From NCBI RefSeq assembly GCF_003074055.1, contig NZ_CP029043.1, positions 1,976,501-2,040,500 of the forward strand: a stretch of DNA of 64,000 nucleotides, read 5' to 3'. This DNA comes from Streptomyces nigra. Its GTDB lineage: Bacteria > Actinomycetota > Actinomycetes > Streptomycetales > Streptomycetaceae. A program made the translations under genes and the position numbers. Of this stretch, positions 8,877 to 16,875 are shown in pieces; the first letter of the stretch is position 1, and every line of letters begins with the position of its first letter. The notes below the pieces were generated by a model, which saw only the letters and a program-made list of their open reading frames with translations, ran no database searches and had not been told where the DNA came from.

Positions 8877-10109
8877 TCACACGGCGTCCTCGGTGGCCCG
8901 GACGCCGGCTCCGACCGGCAGGATCGCGTGGACGCGGAACCCGCCGCCGTAGCGGGGGCCGGTGGTCAGGGTGCCGCGCAGGGCGGAGACGCGTTCGCGC
9001 ATGCCGAGCAGGCCGTGGCCGCCGCCCGCGGTGCCGTCGTCCTGGCCGGAGCCGTCGTCGAGGACGGTGACCTCGACGTTCGGGCCGACGCGGACGACGC
9101 TGACCTCGGCCCGGGCGCCGGGCCCGGCGTGCTTCTGCACATTGGTCAGGGCCTCCTGGATGACGCGGTAGGCGGCGAGGTCGACGGCGGCGGGGAGCGT
9201 GGTGTCCTGGTCGGCTCGGGCGACGTCCACCTGGAGTCCGGCGTTGCGGAAGGTGCCCGCGAGGTCGTCGAGGCGGTCGAGGCCGGGCGCCGGTTCGGTG
9301 GGGGCCTCGGGGTCGCCGGACTGCCGGAGCAGCCCGACGGTGGCGCGCAGTTCGTCGAGGGCGGAGCGGCTGGCCTCCCGTACGTGGGCGAGGGCCTCCT
9401 TGGCCTGGTCGGGCCGCTTGTCCATGACATGGGCGGCGACGCCGGCCTGCACATTGACCAGGGCGATGTGGTGGGCGACGACGTCGTGCAGATCGCGGGC
9501 GATGCGCAGGCGCTCCTCGGCGACCCGACGGCGGGCCTCCTCCTCGCGGGTGCGCTCGGCCCGCTCGGCGCGTTCGCGGATGGCGGTGACCACGGCCCGG
9601 CGGCTGCGGACCGCGTCTCCCGCGGTGGCACCGATGCCGGTCCAGGCGAAGATGGCGAGGTTCTCCTGGGAGTACCAGGGCAGCGGCCCGGCGAGCATCG
9701 CGGAGCCGGTCAGGACGGTGACGGTGAGCAGGCCGATCCGCCAGGTCGTGGAGCGGTCGGTGGTGGAGGCGACGGTGTAGAGCGCGACGACCGCGGCCAT
9801 GGCGACGGGGGCGCGCGGGTCGCCGGTGGCGAACTCCACGAGGGAGAGGCCGCCGGTCGCGGCGAGGACCGGGATGGGGGCGCGGCGGCGCAGGACGAGG
9901 GCCGCCGCGCCGAGGGCCATCAGCAGCAGGCTGAGGGCATCCGGGGTGCGCAGCCCCCAGGTGACGCCGTCCTCACCGTGCGGGTCCACGAACGAGCCCG
10001 CCACCATGCAGACCAGGACGGCGACGGCCAGCGCCGCGTCCAGGGCCATGGGGTGTGCCGTGAGGTGACGGCGGACGCGCTGCCCTGCGGAGCTCGTAAC
10101 GGGGGCCAA
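8877..10109 (-). CDS. Sensor histidine kinase (HisKA_3, DesK-like)
   Basis: A 410-aa kinase with an N-terminal block of about five hydrophobic helices (residues ~22-160) and almost no extracytoplasmic domain, suggesting a signal within the membrane. A charged coiled segment leads to the dimerisation/phosphoacceptor motif RDLHDVVAHH (His208). The HATPase_c domain carries EALTNVQKHA (N box) and GGGHGLLGMRER (G box). The start is TTG, with GAGGA 8 nt upstream. It is transcribed just ahead of its partner response regulator. Confidence 0.92.
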   Translation of the reverse strand: MAPVTSSAGQRVRRHLTAHPMALDAALAVAVLVCMVAGSFVDPHGEDGVTWGLRTPDALSLLLMALGAAALVLRRRAPIPVLAATGGLSLVEFATGDPRAPVAMAAVVALYTVASTTDRSTTWRIGLLTVTVLTGSAMLAGPLPWYSQENLAIFAWTGIGATAGDAVRSRRAVVTAIRERAERAERTREEEARRRVAEERLRIARDLHDVVAHHIALVNVQAGVAAHVMDKRPDQAKEALAHVREASRSALDELRATVGLLRQSGDPEAPTEPAPGLDRLDDLAGTFRNAGLQVDVARADQDTTLPAAVDLAAYRVIQEALTNVQKHAGPGARAEVSVVRVGPNVEVTVLDDGSGQDDGTAGGGHGLLGMRERVSALRGTLTTGPRYGGGFRVHAILPVGAGVRATEDAV

Positions 10110-10184
10110 CTCGGTCTTCCTCGGATGGGTGTGCCCGGTGTCGCGGGTGCTGGCCGGCCACCCCGCTACGGCAGGGGTGACGGG

Positions 10185-10472
10185 TCAGTTGGGGATCAGT
10201 CCGTCGTCGCTGAGCAGTTCCCGGACCTCCTCCAGGGTGGCGTCCGGGGACGGCAGGATCAGGTCCGACGGCTCCAGGGAGTCGTCGGGGAGCGGGGTGC
10301 CCCGCCCGCGGACCTCGGCGAGCAGGGCGGTGAGGGTGCGGCGGAAGCCGGGGCCGTCGCCGCCCTCCATCTCCGCGAGGAGCTCGTCGTCCAGCTTGTT
10401 CAGCTCGGGCAGGTGGCTGTCGGAGAGACGCACCTGCCCCTCACCCATGATCCGGACGATCAGGTCGCCCAT
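10185..10472 (-). CDS. pspAA: PspA-associated protein PspAA
   Basis: A 95-aa acidic protein of the PspAA family, which accompanies PspA in actinobacteria. It starts MGDLIVRIMGEGQVRLSD and is rich in Asp/Glu. It follows pspA by only 33 bp on the same strand, which supports co-transcription. The molecular role is not established; the association with PspA is known from gene neighbourhoods. A weak 6-bp hairpin at 10159-10179 could terminate the operon. Confidence 0.8.
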   Translation of the reverse strand: MGDLIVRIMGEGQVRLSDSHLPELNKLDDELLAEMEGGDGPGFRRTLTALLAEVRGRGTPLPDDSLEPSDLILPSPDATLEEVRELLSDDGLIPN

Positions 10473-10505
10473 CTCGGCCTCCTCGGCGTGGACCCCGGCC
10501 GTCCG

Positions 10506-11303
10506 CTACTGCTTGTCGAAGCGCGGGGTGTCCTGCGGCTGCTGCTGGGACTGCTGCTGTCCGGTGCCGCCCTCGATGGCCTGCTGTCCGGCCGAGGAGC
10601 CTCCCGCCAGCTCCGCCTTCATGCGCTGCAGCTCCAGCTCTACATCCGTACCACCGGAGAGCCGGTCCAGCTCGGCCTGGATGTCGTCCTTGTGCATACC
10701 GGACTGGTCGTCCAGGGCGCCGGAGGCCAGCAGCTCGTCGATGGCGCCGGCGCGGGCCTGGAGCTGGGCCGTCTTGTCCTCGGCCCGCTGGATCGCCAGG
10801 CCGACGTCGCCCATCTCCTCGGAGATGCCGGAGAACGCCTCGCCGATCCGGGTCTGGGCCTGGGCCGCGGTGTAGGTGGCCTTGATGGTCTCCTTCTTGG
10901 TGCGGAAGGCGTCCACCTTGGCCTGGAGCCGCTGGGCCGCGAGGGTGAGCTTCTCCTCCTCGCCCTGCAGGGTCGCGTGCTGGGTCTCCAGGTCCGTCAC
11001 CTGCTGCTGGAGGGCGGCGCGCCGGGACAGCGCCTCGCGGGCCAGGTCCTCGCGGCCGAGCGCGAGCGCCTTACGGCCCTGGTCCTCCAGCTTGGACGAC
11101 TGCGACTGGAGCTGGTTCAGCTGGAGCTCCAGGCGCTTGCGGGAGGTGGCCACGTCGGCCACGCCCCGGCGCACCTTCTGGAGCAGCTCCAGCTGCTTCT
11201 GGTACGAGTAATCGAGGGTCTCGCGCGGGTCCTCGGCCCGGTCAAGGGCCTTGTTCGCCTTCGCGCGGAAGATCATCCCCATACGCTTCATGACACCGCT
11301 CAT
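10506..11303 (-). CDS. pspA: Phage shock protein A (PspA/IM30/ESCRT-III-like)
   Basis: A 265-aa almost wholly alpha-helical coiled-coil protein that coats and stabilises the cytoplasmic membrane under stress. It begins MSGVMKRMGMIFRAKANKAL with the amphipathic N-terminal helix; DPRETLDYSY is the family signature after helix 1. Long heptad helices run to about residue 215, followed by a Gln-rich tail. The ATG at 11303 matches the family start; AAGGGGG lies about 12 nt upstream. The frame stays open 26 residues upstream but this is probably not translated. Operon with pspAA; the M48 protease and pspAB genes of the same stress set lie at 46.8-48.3 kb. Confidence 0.93.
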   Translation of the reverse strand: MSGVMKRMGMIFRAKANKALDRAEDPRETLDYSYQKQLELLQKVRRGVADVATSRKRLELQLNQLQSQSSKLEDQGRKALALGREDLAREALSRRAALQQQVTDLETQHATLQGEEEKLTLAAQRLQAKVDAFRTKKETIKATYTAAQAQTRIGEAFSGISEEMGDVGLAIQRAEDKTAQLQARAGAIDELLASGALDDQSGMHKDDIQAELDRLSGGTDVELELQRMKAELAGGSSAGQQAIEGGTGQQQSQQQPQDTPRFDKQ

Positions 11304-11633
11304 GGGCTTCGCGCGCCCCCTTCTGACGGACTCCAGCTCCAGCACCTGCGACAGAACCCACAGTACGGGCCCTGCATCCATTACCGCACTGTTCGGGGAC
11401 GGATGCGCTCATCCCCAAGGACGACTGCGTACGCCTCCGCTCCGGCGTGAGGAGTAGGTGACCCCCGGGTGTGCCGTGACCGGCAGGCCCGGTGCCGCCG
11501 CGGGACTCCCCCCGTGACCGCCGGAGGGACCCGTCCACGACGTCCCCTCTGTCCCCGTACGACGACTGGTGTTGCCGGATCGTTCCCCACGGGGCTGGGG
11601 TCCAACCCCGTGCACCCCGTACCCTTGGGTTTT
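11304..11633. other. Divergent intergenic region, pspA / DUF3043 gene
   Basis: 330 bp without a supportable gene. It must hold the promoters of pspA (minus) and the DUF3043 gene (plus). On the plus strand TACCCT at about 11620-11625 lies 8 nt before the GTG at 11634, suggesting a leaderless transcript. No convincing consensus -35 or operator was found for pspA. Confidence 0.4.
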
Positions 11634-12233
11634 GTGTTCCGTAGCCGTGCCAAGGAAGAGAAGGCCCAGGACGCCGCCAAGGCGCCGGTGACCGACTCCA
11701 CTCAGACCCGCCATCCCGAGGCCCCCAAGGGCCGCCCCACGCCCAAGCGCAGTGCGGCCCAGTCGCAGCGCCGCAGCGTGGCCAACACGTCGATGTCGCG
11801 CAAGGACGCCGCCAAGCGCCAGCGCGAGGAGCGCCGTGCCGCCCTGGAGCGGCAGCGCCAGGCGCTGGCCTCGGGCGACGAGCGTTACCTGCCCGCGCGT
11901 GACAAGGGCCCGGTCCGCCGGTTCGCGCGTGACTTCGTCGACTCGCGCTTCAACATCGCGGAGTTCTTCCTCCCGATGGCCGTGGTCATCCTCGTGCTGA
12001 GCATGGTGCGGGTGCCCGCGCTGCAGAACATCGCGCTGCTGCTGTGGCTCATCGTGATCGTGCTGATCGTGCTCGACTCGTTCGTCACCGCGTTCCGTCT
12101 GAAGAAGCGGCTCGCCGAGCGCTTCCCGAACGAGAGCCGCCGCGGCGCCGTCGCCTACGCGCTGATGCGCTCGCTCCAGATGCGCCGGCTCCGGCTGCCC
12201 AAGCCCCAGGTCAAGCGCGGAGAGCGGCCCTGA
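11634..12233 (+). CDS. DUF3043 membrane protein
   Basis: A 199-aa actinobacterial protein. The N-terminal half is very basic with SMSRKDAAKRQREERRAA, probably a cytoplasmic helical arm. Two transmembrane helices follow (about residues 112-130, EFFLPMAVVILVLSMV, and 136-156, IALLLWLIVIVLIVLDSF), then a basic tail. The GTG at 11634 was chosen because it fits the family start and lies just after a -10-like TACCCT with no leader. Function unknown. The last 4 bp overlap the downstream methyltransferase gene, implying translational coupling. Confidence 0.82.
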   Translation: MFRSRAKEEKAQDAAKAPVTDSTQTRHPEAPKGRPTPKRSAAQSQRRSVANTSMSRKDAAKRQREERRAALERQRQALASGDERYLPARDKGPVRRFARDFVDSRFNIAEFFLPMAVVILVLSMVRVPALQNIALLLWLIVIVLIVLDSFVTAFRLKKRLAERFPNESRRGAVAYALMRSLQMRRLRLPKPQVKRGERP

Positions 12234-13054
12234 GCGCTGCCGACTTCTCCGGGGGCGCGGCCGACGCCTGGCTGAGCAAGGTGGGCGGTCTGCGTGAGGT
12301 CGTACGGCAGGAGCTGGTGACCCGGCAGCTCGACGAGCAGATAGCGGGCCGGTTCCCGGTCGGGAAGCGGCTGCGTGTCCTCGACGTGGGCATGGGCCAG
12401 GGCACACAGGCGCTGCGGCTGGCCCGCGCCGGTCACCAGGTGACGGGCGTCGAGCGGGACGCGACGATGATCGCGGCGGCCCGCGCGCGGCTGGCCCGCG
12501 AGCCCGAGGGCATCCGGGAGCGGGTGCGTCTCGTCCAGAGCGACGGGCGCGACACCGGGGTGCACTTCCTGCCGGGCAGCTTCGACGTCGTGCTCTGCCA
12601 CGGCGTGCTCATGTACGTCGACGAGCCCGATCCGCTGCTGGCCGGGCTGGCGCGGATGCTGGCGCCCGGCGGTCTGCTGTCGCTGCTCGTACGCAACGGC
12701 GACGCGCTCGCCCTGCGCCCGGGCCTGGCCGGCGACTGGGAGACCGCGCTGGCCGCCTTCGACACCAGCGCCTACCTCCCCCATTCTCGAGCAGACTCGA
12801 ACGGGGGGACCCCCACCCGCCTCGGCCTGGACGTACGGGCGGACCGGCTGTCCGATCTGACGGCGACGCTCGCCGGGATCGGGGCGCCCCTGCACACCTG
12901 GTACGGCGTGCGGGTGTGCACGGACACGGCCGCCGACGGGGCGGAGATCCCCGACGACCTCGGCACCCTCCTCGCCGTCGAGGAGCGGGCCGGGAAGACC
13001 GACCCGTACCGGGGTGTGGCCGCCCTGCTGCATCTGTGCGGAGTGCGGGGCTGA
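12230..13054 (+). CDS. Class I SAM-dependent methyltransferase, probable CTG start
   Basis: A 274-aa Rossmann methyltransferase with the SAM-binding motif RVLDVGMGQGTQ, the acidic residue of motif II (VTGVERD) and FDVVLCHGVLMYV. The substrate is unknown. The best-placed start is CTG at 12230: GGAGAG lies 5 nt upstream and the codon overlaps the previous TGA as CTGA, the same arrangement as the common ATGA/GTGA couplings. No ATG or GTG is well placed nearby. Residues of roughly 183-196 (LPHSRADSNGGTPT) derive from a palindromic repeat inserted in frame. Confidence 0.8.
   Translation: MSAADFSGGAADAWLSKVGGLREVVRQELVTRQLDEQIAGRFPVGKRLRVLDVGMGQGTQALRLARAGHQVTGVERDATMIAAARARLAREPEGIRERVRLVQSDGRDTGVHFLPGSFDVVLCHGVLMYVDEPDPLLAGLARMLAPGGLLSLLVRNGDALALRPGLAGDWETALAAFDTSAYLPHSRADSNGGTPTRLGLDVRADRLSDLTATLAGIGAPLHTWYGVRVCTDTAADGAEIPDDLGTLLAVEERAGKTDPYRGVAALLHLCGVRG
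12776..12813 (+). repeat. Palindromic repeat inside a coding region
   Basis: A C-rich arm (CTCCCCCA), a centre with TCGAGC, then GGGGGGACCCCC. The same layout occurs within the MITE-like elements at 37.2 kb and 51.4 kb. It adds a multiple of three bases to the methyltransferase gene, giving a Pro/Ser/Gly-rich insert of about 14 residues between the SAM-binding core and the conserved RLGLDVRADRL segment. Confidence 0.65.
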
Positions 13055-13111
13055 GCCCGTTCGGGTGCGCTCCACAGGCCGCCTGCGCGGGCCGGGGCGA
13101 GACTCGGGGCC

Positions 13112-14191
13112 ATGGATGTTCGCCGTCCCCCCGCCCCGCGGCCGGCCGTCGCGGCGGCCCTGCTGCTGAGCGCCGCGCTGCTCCTCGCCGGGTGCTCCGG
13201 GCCGTCGTCCCCGCGTGACCCGCGCGCCGCGACGAGCCAGGCCGCCGTCCCCCGGGCGAAGGCGGCCGCCGACGATCTGCAGGACGGCTATCTCCAGGTG
13301 ATCCGGGACGTCCTGCCGTCGGTCGTGCAGATCCAGGCCGCCCGTGACCTCGGGTCCGGGGTGGTCTACGACGACCAGGGACACATCGTCACCAACGCGC
13401 ACGTCGTCGGGAACGAGAAGACGTTCCGGGTGACGACCGCGGGCAGCGAGCGCGAACTCACCGCGCGGCTCGTGGCGTCGTATCCGCCGCAGGACCTCGC
13501 CGTCGTCCGGCTGGACGACCCGCCGGACGGGCTGCGTCCGGCCCAGTTCGGGGACTCCTCGAAGGTGCGGGTCGGGCAGATCGTGCTGGCGATGGGGTCG
13601 CCGCTCGGACTGTCGTCCAGCGTGACCCAGGGCATCGTCTCGGCGACCGGACGGACCGTCACCGAGGGCGGTGACGACGGCGGTACGGGCGCGACGATCG
13701 CCAACATGGTGCAGACGTCGGCGGCCATCAACCCGGGCAACAGCGGCGGCGCCCTGGTCGATCTGGACAGCCGGGTCGTCGGCATCCCGACGCTCGCCGC
13801 CGTCGACCCGAACGCGGGCGGCGGCGCGGCGCCGGGCATCGGGTTCGCGATCCCGGCGTCGACGGTGCGGAAGATCGCCGATCAGATCATCGAGAACGGC
13901 CGGGTCACCGACTCGGGACGGGCGGCGCTCGGCATCACCGGGCGGACGGTCGTGGACCAGGATCTCGACCCGGTGGGGGTGGCCGTCGTCGAGGTGCAGT
14001 CGGGCGGCGCCGCCGACAAGGCCGGGCTCAGACGGGGCGATGTCATCACCCGGCTGGGTGACACGGACATCACCACCATCGCGTCGCTGTCGGAGGCGCT
14101 GGCCGCCGACGAGCCGGGGGAACGGACATCGGTGACGTTCCTGCGCGACGGGGACGAGGAGAAGGCGGACGTGACGCTGGGCGAGCAGTGA
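13112..14191 (+). CDS. HtrA-like trypsin/PDZ protease, lipoprotein
   Basis: A 359-aa S1C-family serine protease anchored outside the membrane. A lipobox LLLAGC puts the acylated cysteine at Cys28. The catalytic triad is His97 (TNAHVV), Asp128 (QDLAVVRLD) and Ser211 (NPGNSGGAL). A C-terminal PDZ domain (about 260-355) contains DKAGLRRGDVI. It is likely a protein quality-control protease of the cell envelope. It starts at ATG 13112 without a strong ribosome-binding site. It follows the methyltransferase gene by 57 bp on the same strand. Confidence 0.92.
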   Translation: MDVRRPPAPRPAVAAALLLSAALLLAGCSGPSSPRDPRAATSQAAVPRAKAAADDLQDGYLQVIRDVLPSVVQIQAARDLGSGVVYDDQGHIVTNAHVVGNEKTFRVTTAGSERELTARLVASYPPQDLAVVRLDDPPDGLRPAQFGDSSKVRVGQIVLAMGSPLGLSSSVTQGIVSATGRTVTEGGDDGGTGATIANMVQTSAAINPGNSGGALVDLDSRVVGIPTLAAVDPNAGGGAAPGIGFAIPASTVRKIADQIIENGRVTDSGRAALGITGRTVVDQDLDPVGVAVVEVQSGGAADKAGLRRGDVITRLGDTDITTIASLSEALAADEPGERTSVTFLRDGDEEKADVTLGEQ

Positions 14192-14192
14192 C

Positions 14193-14220
14193 GGGGGCGG
14201 GGGCGCGCGGCCCCCGCCCC
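14193..14220. terminator. Bidirectional hairpin terminator
   Basis: GGGGCGGGGGC and GCCCCCGCCCC form a perfect 11-bp stem with a 5-nt loop directly after the protease stop codon. The next gene is convergent and ends 8 bp away. Confidence 0.7.
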
Positions 14221-14227
14221 GGTCGCG

Positions 14228-14443
14228 TCACGCCTCGGCTTCGGCGTGCAGGCTCATCGGCCCGTAGATCTCGGTGGCGTCCTCGAACAGGCGGACCTGG
14301 TCCGCGCCGCCCTCCTGGAGCTCCTTCCAGTGCTCCCCGATCCAGGACTCGGCGTCCCCCTGGGTGGTGAACTCCTCGGGCTGCACCGCGGGCTGGACCT
14401 CCGCCCCGTCGGCCTTCTCGAACCGCCACGTCCATGCCGCCAT
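14228..14443 (-). CDS. Small conserved-looking acidic protein
   Basis: A 71-aa protein beginning MAAWTWRFEKADGAEV, with GDAESWIGEHWKEL and an acidic, Ala/Glu-rich tail. GGAGG lies 5 nt before the ATG, so it is translated with confidence. No signal peptide or membrane segment. The compact Trp-rich make-up is that of a small cytoplasmic domain. I do not recognise a function. Confidence 0.75.
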   Translation of the reverse strand: MAAWTWRFEKADGAEVQPAVQPEEFTTQGDAESWIGEHWKELQEGGADQVRLFEDATEIYGPMSLHAEAEA

Positions 14444-14555
14444 CTACGCCTCCAAGGTGTCAGCACGTGCAAAGGGAGAGCCGGAACGAGGTCCGGCTCC
14501 TGCGCTGAGCCTAGTCGGCTGCGCGGGACCTGCGCGGACAGGCGAAAATCGGGGC

Positions 14556-15767
14556 GTGGAACTCACTCTTCTCGGCACCGGCGCCCCCGCGGGACTCCCC
14601 CGCCCCGACTGCCCGTGCGCGGCGTGCGCGCGCGCCCTCGGCGACGGCGCGCGCGCCGCCACCGCGCTCCTCGTGGACGGGGCGCTGATGCTCGATCTGA
14701 CGCCGGGCGCGGCGTTCGCCGCGGCACGGGCCGGGCGGTCGCTGGGGTCCGTACGGCAGGTGCTGCTGACCCATCCGCACAACGGGCCCGCCGTGGAGGT
14801 GCCGGCGGGCGTGCCGCAGCCTGGCCGGGTGCCGGACGGACGGGAGCTGGCGCTGCTGACGGGGCATCGGGTGCGGGCGGTGGCCATGGACGCGCCGGGC
14901 ACCGGCTACGAGGTCACCGGGCCGGACGGCAAACGCCTGCTGTATCTGCCGCCGGGGGGCGCGCCGGCCGGTCTGGAGGAGGGGTCGGTGGGGCGGTACG
15001 ACCTGGTGGCCGCCGATGTCGTGGGGCGGCCGGACGCTTTGGCGAAGCTGCGGGCGGTGGGGGCCGTCGGTCCGGACACGGACGTCCTCGCCGTCCATCT
15101 GGACCACGACGTCCCGCCGGGTGACGAGCTGCGGCGGCGGCTCGCGGCGGCGGGTGCGCGGGCGGTGCCGGACGGGACGACGCTGGTCGTGGGGGCGTAC
15201 GACGACGGGGCGCAGCTGCCGGACGTGCCCCGGCGGACGCTGGTGCTGGGCGGCGCGCGGTCCGGGAAGTCGGTGGAGGCGGAGCGGCGCCTGGAGTCGT
15301 TCCCTGACGTGCTGTACGTGGCGACCGGCGGCACGCGGGGCGGGGACACCGAGTGGGCGGAGCGGGTCGCCGCGCACCGGGAGCGGCGGCCGGGGTCGTG
15401 GCGGACGACCGAGACCTGCGACCTGGTGCCGCTGCTGGCGGAGGAGGGGGCGCCGCTGCTGGTGGACTGCCTGTCGCTGTGGCTGACGGACGCGATGGAC
15501 GCGGTGGGGGCGTGGGACGACGCGGTGTGGGCGGACGGTGGGGAGAAGGCCCTGCGGGAGCGCGTGCGCTTGCTTGTCGAGGCGGTGCGGGGGGCGCGGC
15601 GGACCGTTGTGGCCGTGTCCAACGAGGTGGGGTCCGGGATTGTGCCGGCCACGGCGTCCGGGCGACGGTACCGGGATGAACTGGGGCGGTTGAACGCGGC
15701 GGTGGCGGGTGAGTGTGAGGAGGTCGTCTTGGTGGTGGCGGGACAGGCGGTGGTGCTGCGCGGCTGA
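14556..15767 (+). CDS. cobU: CobU (adenosylcobinamide kinase/guanylyltransferase) fused to a degenerate MBL-like domain
   Basis: A 403-aa fusion. The C-terminal half (from about residue 226) is CobU, which phosphorylates adenosylcobinamide and adds GMP: P-loop GGARSGKS (232-239), DVLYVATGG, WRTTET, LLVDCLSLWLT and VSNEVGSGIVP are all present. The N-terminal ~215 residues resemble a metallo-beta-lactamase-type fold (LTLLGTGAPAGLPRPDCPCAAC; LLTHPHNGPAVE), but the expected HxHxDH metal motif reads HPHNGPA, so metal binding is doubtful. The GTG at 14556 was chosen because the MBL-like strand begins immediately after it; no strong ribosome-binding site is seen. cobT and cobS follow nearby on the same strand. 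Confidence 0.88.
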   Translation: MELTLLGTGAPAGLPRPDCPCAACARALGDGARAATALLVDGALMLDLTPGAAFAAARAGRSLGSVRQVLLTHPHNGPAVEVPAGVPQPGRVPDGRELALLTGHRVRAVAMDAPGTGYEVTGPDGKRLLYLPPGGAPAGLEEGSVGRYDLVAADVVGRPDALAKLRAVGAVGPDTDVLAVHLDHDVPPGDELRRRLAAAGARAVPDGTTLVVGAYDDGAQLPDVPRRTLVLGGARSGKSVEAERRLESFPDVLYVATGGTRGGDTEWAERVAAHRERRPGSWRTTETCDLVPLLAEEGAPLLVDCLSLWLTDAMDAVGAWDDAVWADGGEKALRERVRLLVEAVRGARRTVVAVSNEVGSGIVPATASGRRYRDELGRLNAAVAGECEEVVLVVAGQAVVLRG

Positions 15768-15804
15768 ACTGCCGGGTTCTGCCGTGTCGCGAGTGCGGGC
15801 CGTC

Positions 15805-15836
15805 GGGGCTGGGCGCGCAGTTCCCCGCGCCCCTGG
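15805..15836. repeat. Interspersed 32-bp repeat, copy 1
   Basis: GGGGCTGGGCGCGCAGTTCC followed by CCGCGCCCCTGG. Its reverse complement matches the copy at 27865-27896 at 30 of 32 positions. It lies between the convergent cobU and methyltransferase genes and can form a partial hairpin, so it may act as a terminator. Confidence 0.7.
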
Positions 15837-15864
15837 AGGCACCTCCGGCGCCGGCGTCTTCAGG

Positions 15865-16671
15865 TCACCTTGGTTCTTTGCGGGCGATGATTCTGTAGGC
15901 GTTCGTTCGGGGGGTGCGGCGCAGGAGCGGGGCCAGGAGGTGGTCCAGGGTCCAGGCCGCTGCCACCAAAGGGGCGCCCAGGCGGTCCAGGGGGGACGGG
16001 AGCAGGCGGGACAGGAGCAGGGACGTCGTGGCCGCCAGGTCGTAGGGGAGGTGGGCGGCGCGGTGGTCCGTCGTCACCACCGTGCAGCCGTGGGACTCCA
16101 GTGCCTCGCGGAGCGCGTCGGCCGGCAGCAGGTGCAGATGGCCGGGGCGGCTGTGCGGGACCCAGGCCGGGCCGAGGAGCGCGGCGAACAGGCAGCGGGA
16201 GTTGGGGAGTTCCAGGATCAGATGGCCGCCCGGGCGCAGTACGGCCAGGGCGGCGCGGAGTTCGGCGAGCGGGTCGGGGGCGTGTTCCAGGTGCCGGAAC
16301 ATGCTGACGACGTCGTAGCGGTCGCGGAGCCGGTCCGTGATCCGGGGGTCCGTCAGATGCCCGACGTGGGCCTCCTCCACGCGTTCGGCGACACGTGCCT
16401 GGAGGACCCGGTGGCTGGGGTCCAGGCCGTCGAACGCGGTGTACGGGAAGACCTCCTTGGCGGTCTCGGGGAAGCGGCCGTAACCGGTGCCGACGTCGAG
16501 CCAGCTCTCCGGTTCGGGGAAGCCGAGCGCCGCGCGGGCGGCGGCCCGTAGATGGCGCGGTCCGCGCCGGGTGAGCCCGAGGTGGCGGGGGACGTAGGTG
16601 TGCTCCCGGCACGCGGCGAGCGTGAACGCGCAGGCGGTCTCCGGGCGTTCGGCGGGTGCGGTCGCGGTCAT
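15865..16671 (-). CDS. Class I SAM-dependent methyltransferase
   Basis: A 268-aa protein with the SAM motif SWLDVGTGYGRFPE at about residue 58, the D-rich second motif FDGLDPSH, FRHLEHAPDPL and the post-motif GGHLILELPNS. The C-terminus has a hydrophobic amphipathic stretch. This resembles Methyltransf_23-type enzymes, which modify small molecules or glycans; the substrate is unknown. The ATG at 16671 is preceded by GGGAG with a 6-nt gap. It sits between two cobalamin genes on the opposite strand, with no evidence of a role in that pathway. Confidence 0.85.
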   Translation of the reverse strand: MTATAPAERPETACAFTLAACREHTYVPRHLGLTRRGPRHLRAAARAALGFPEPESWLDVGTGYGRFPETAKEVFPYTAFDGLDPSHRVLQARVAERVEEAHVGHLTDPRITDRLRDRYDVVSMFRHLEHAPDPLAELRAALAVLRPGGHLILELPNSRCLFAALLGPAWVPHSRPGHLHLLPADALREALESHGCTVVTTDHRAAHLPYDLAATTSLLLSRLLPSPLDRLGAPLVAAAWTLDHLLAPLLRRTPRTNAYRIIARKEPR

Positions 16672-16875
16672 GAGGGGCTCCCGGGCGTGGGGCGTACGGC
16701 GAGGGCGTACGGCGGAGACGGTGCGAGCATGCCCCGACAATCCACTGCAAAACGGAACGTATGGGATGCCGATGGTGGGTGCAACGACGTCACCCGGTCG
16801 TGGTGGGCGCGCGGCGCAAGCGATGGAGGCGACAGGGCGCCGTTCTGTTCGAGCGGTGGCGGTACTGTTCGGCGA

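Noticed and set aside
16672..16875. Cobalamin riboswitch before cobT
   Set aside because: No B12-box-like motif or recognisable paired elements could be found, and a -10 adjacent to the ATG suggests a leaderless mRNA.
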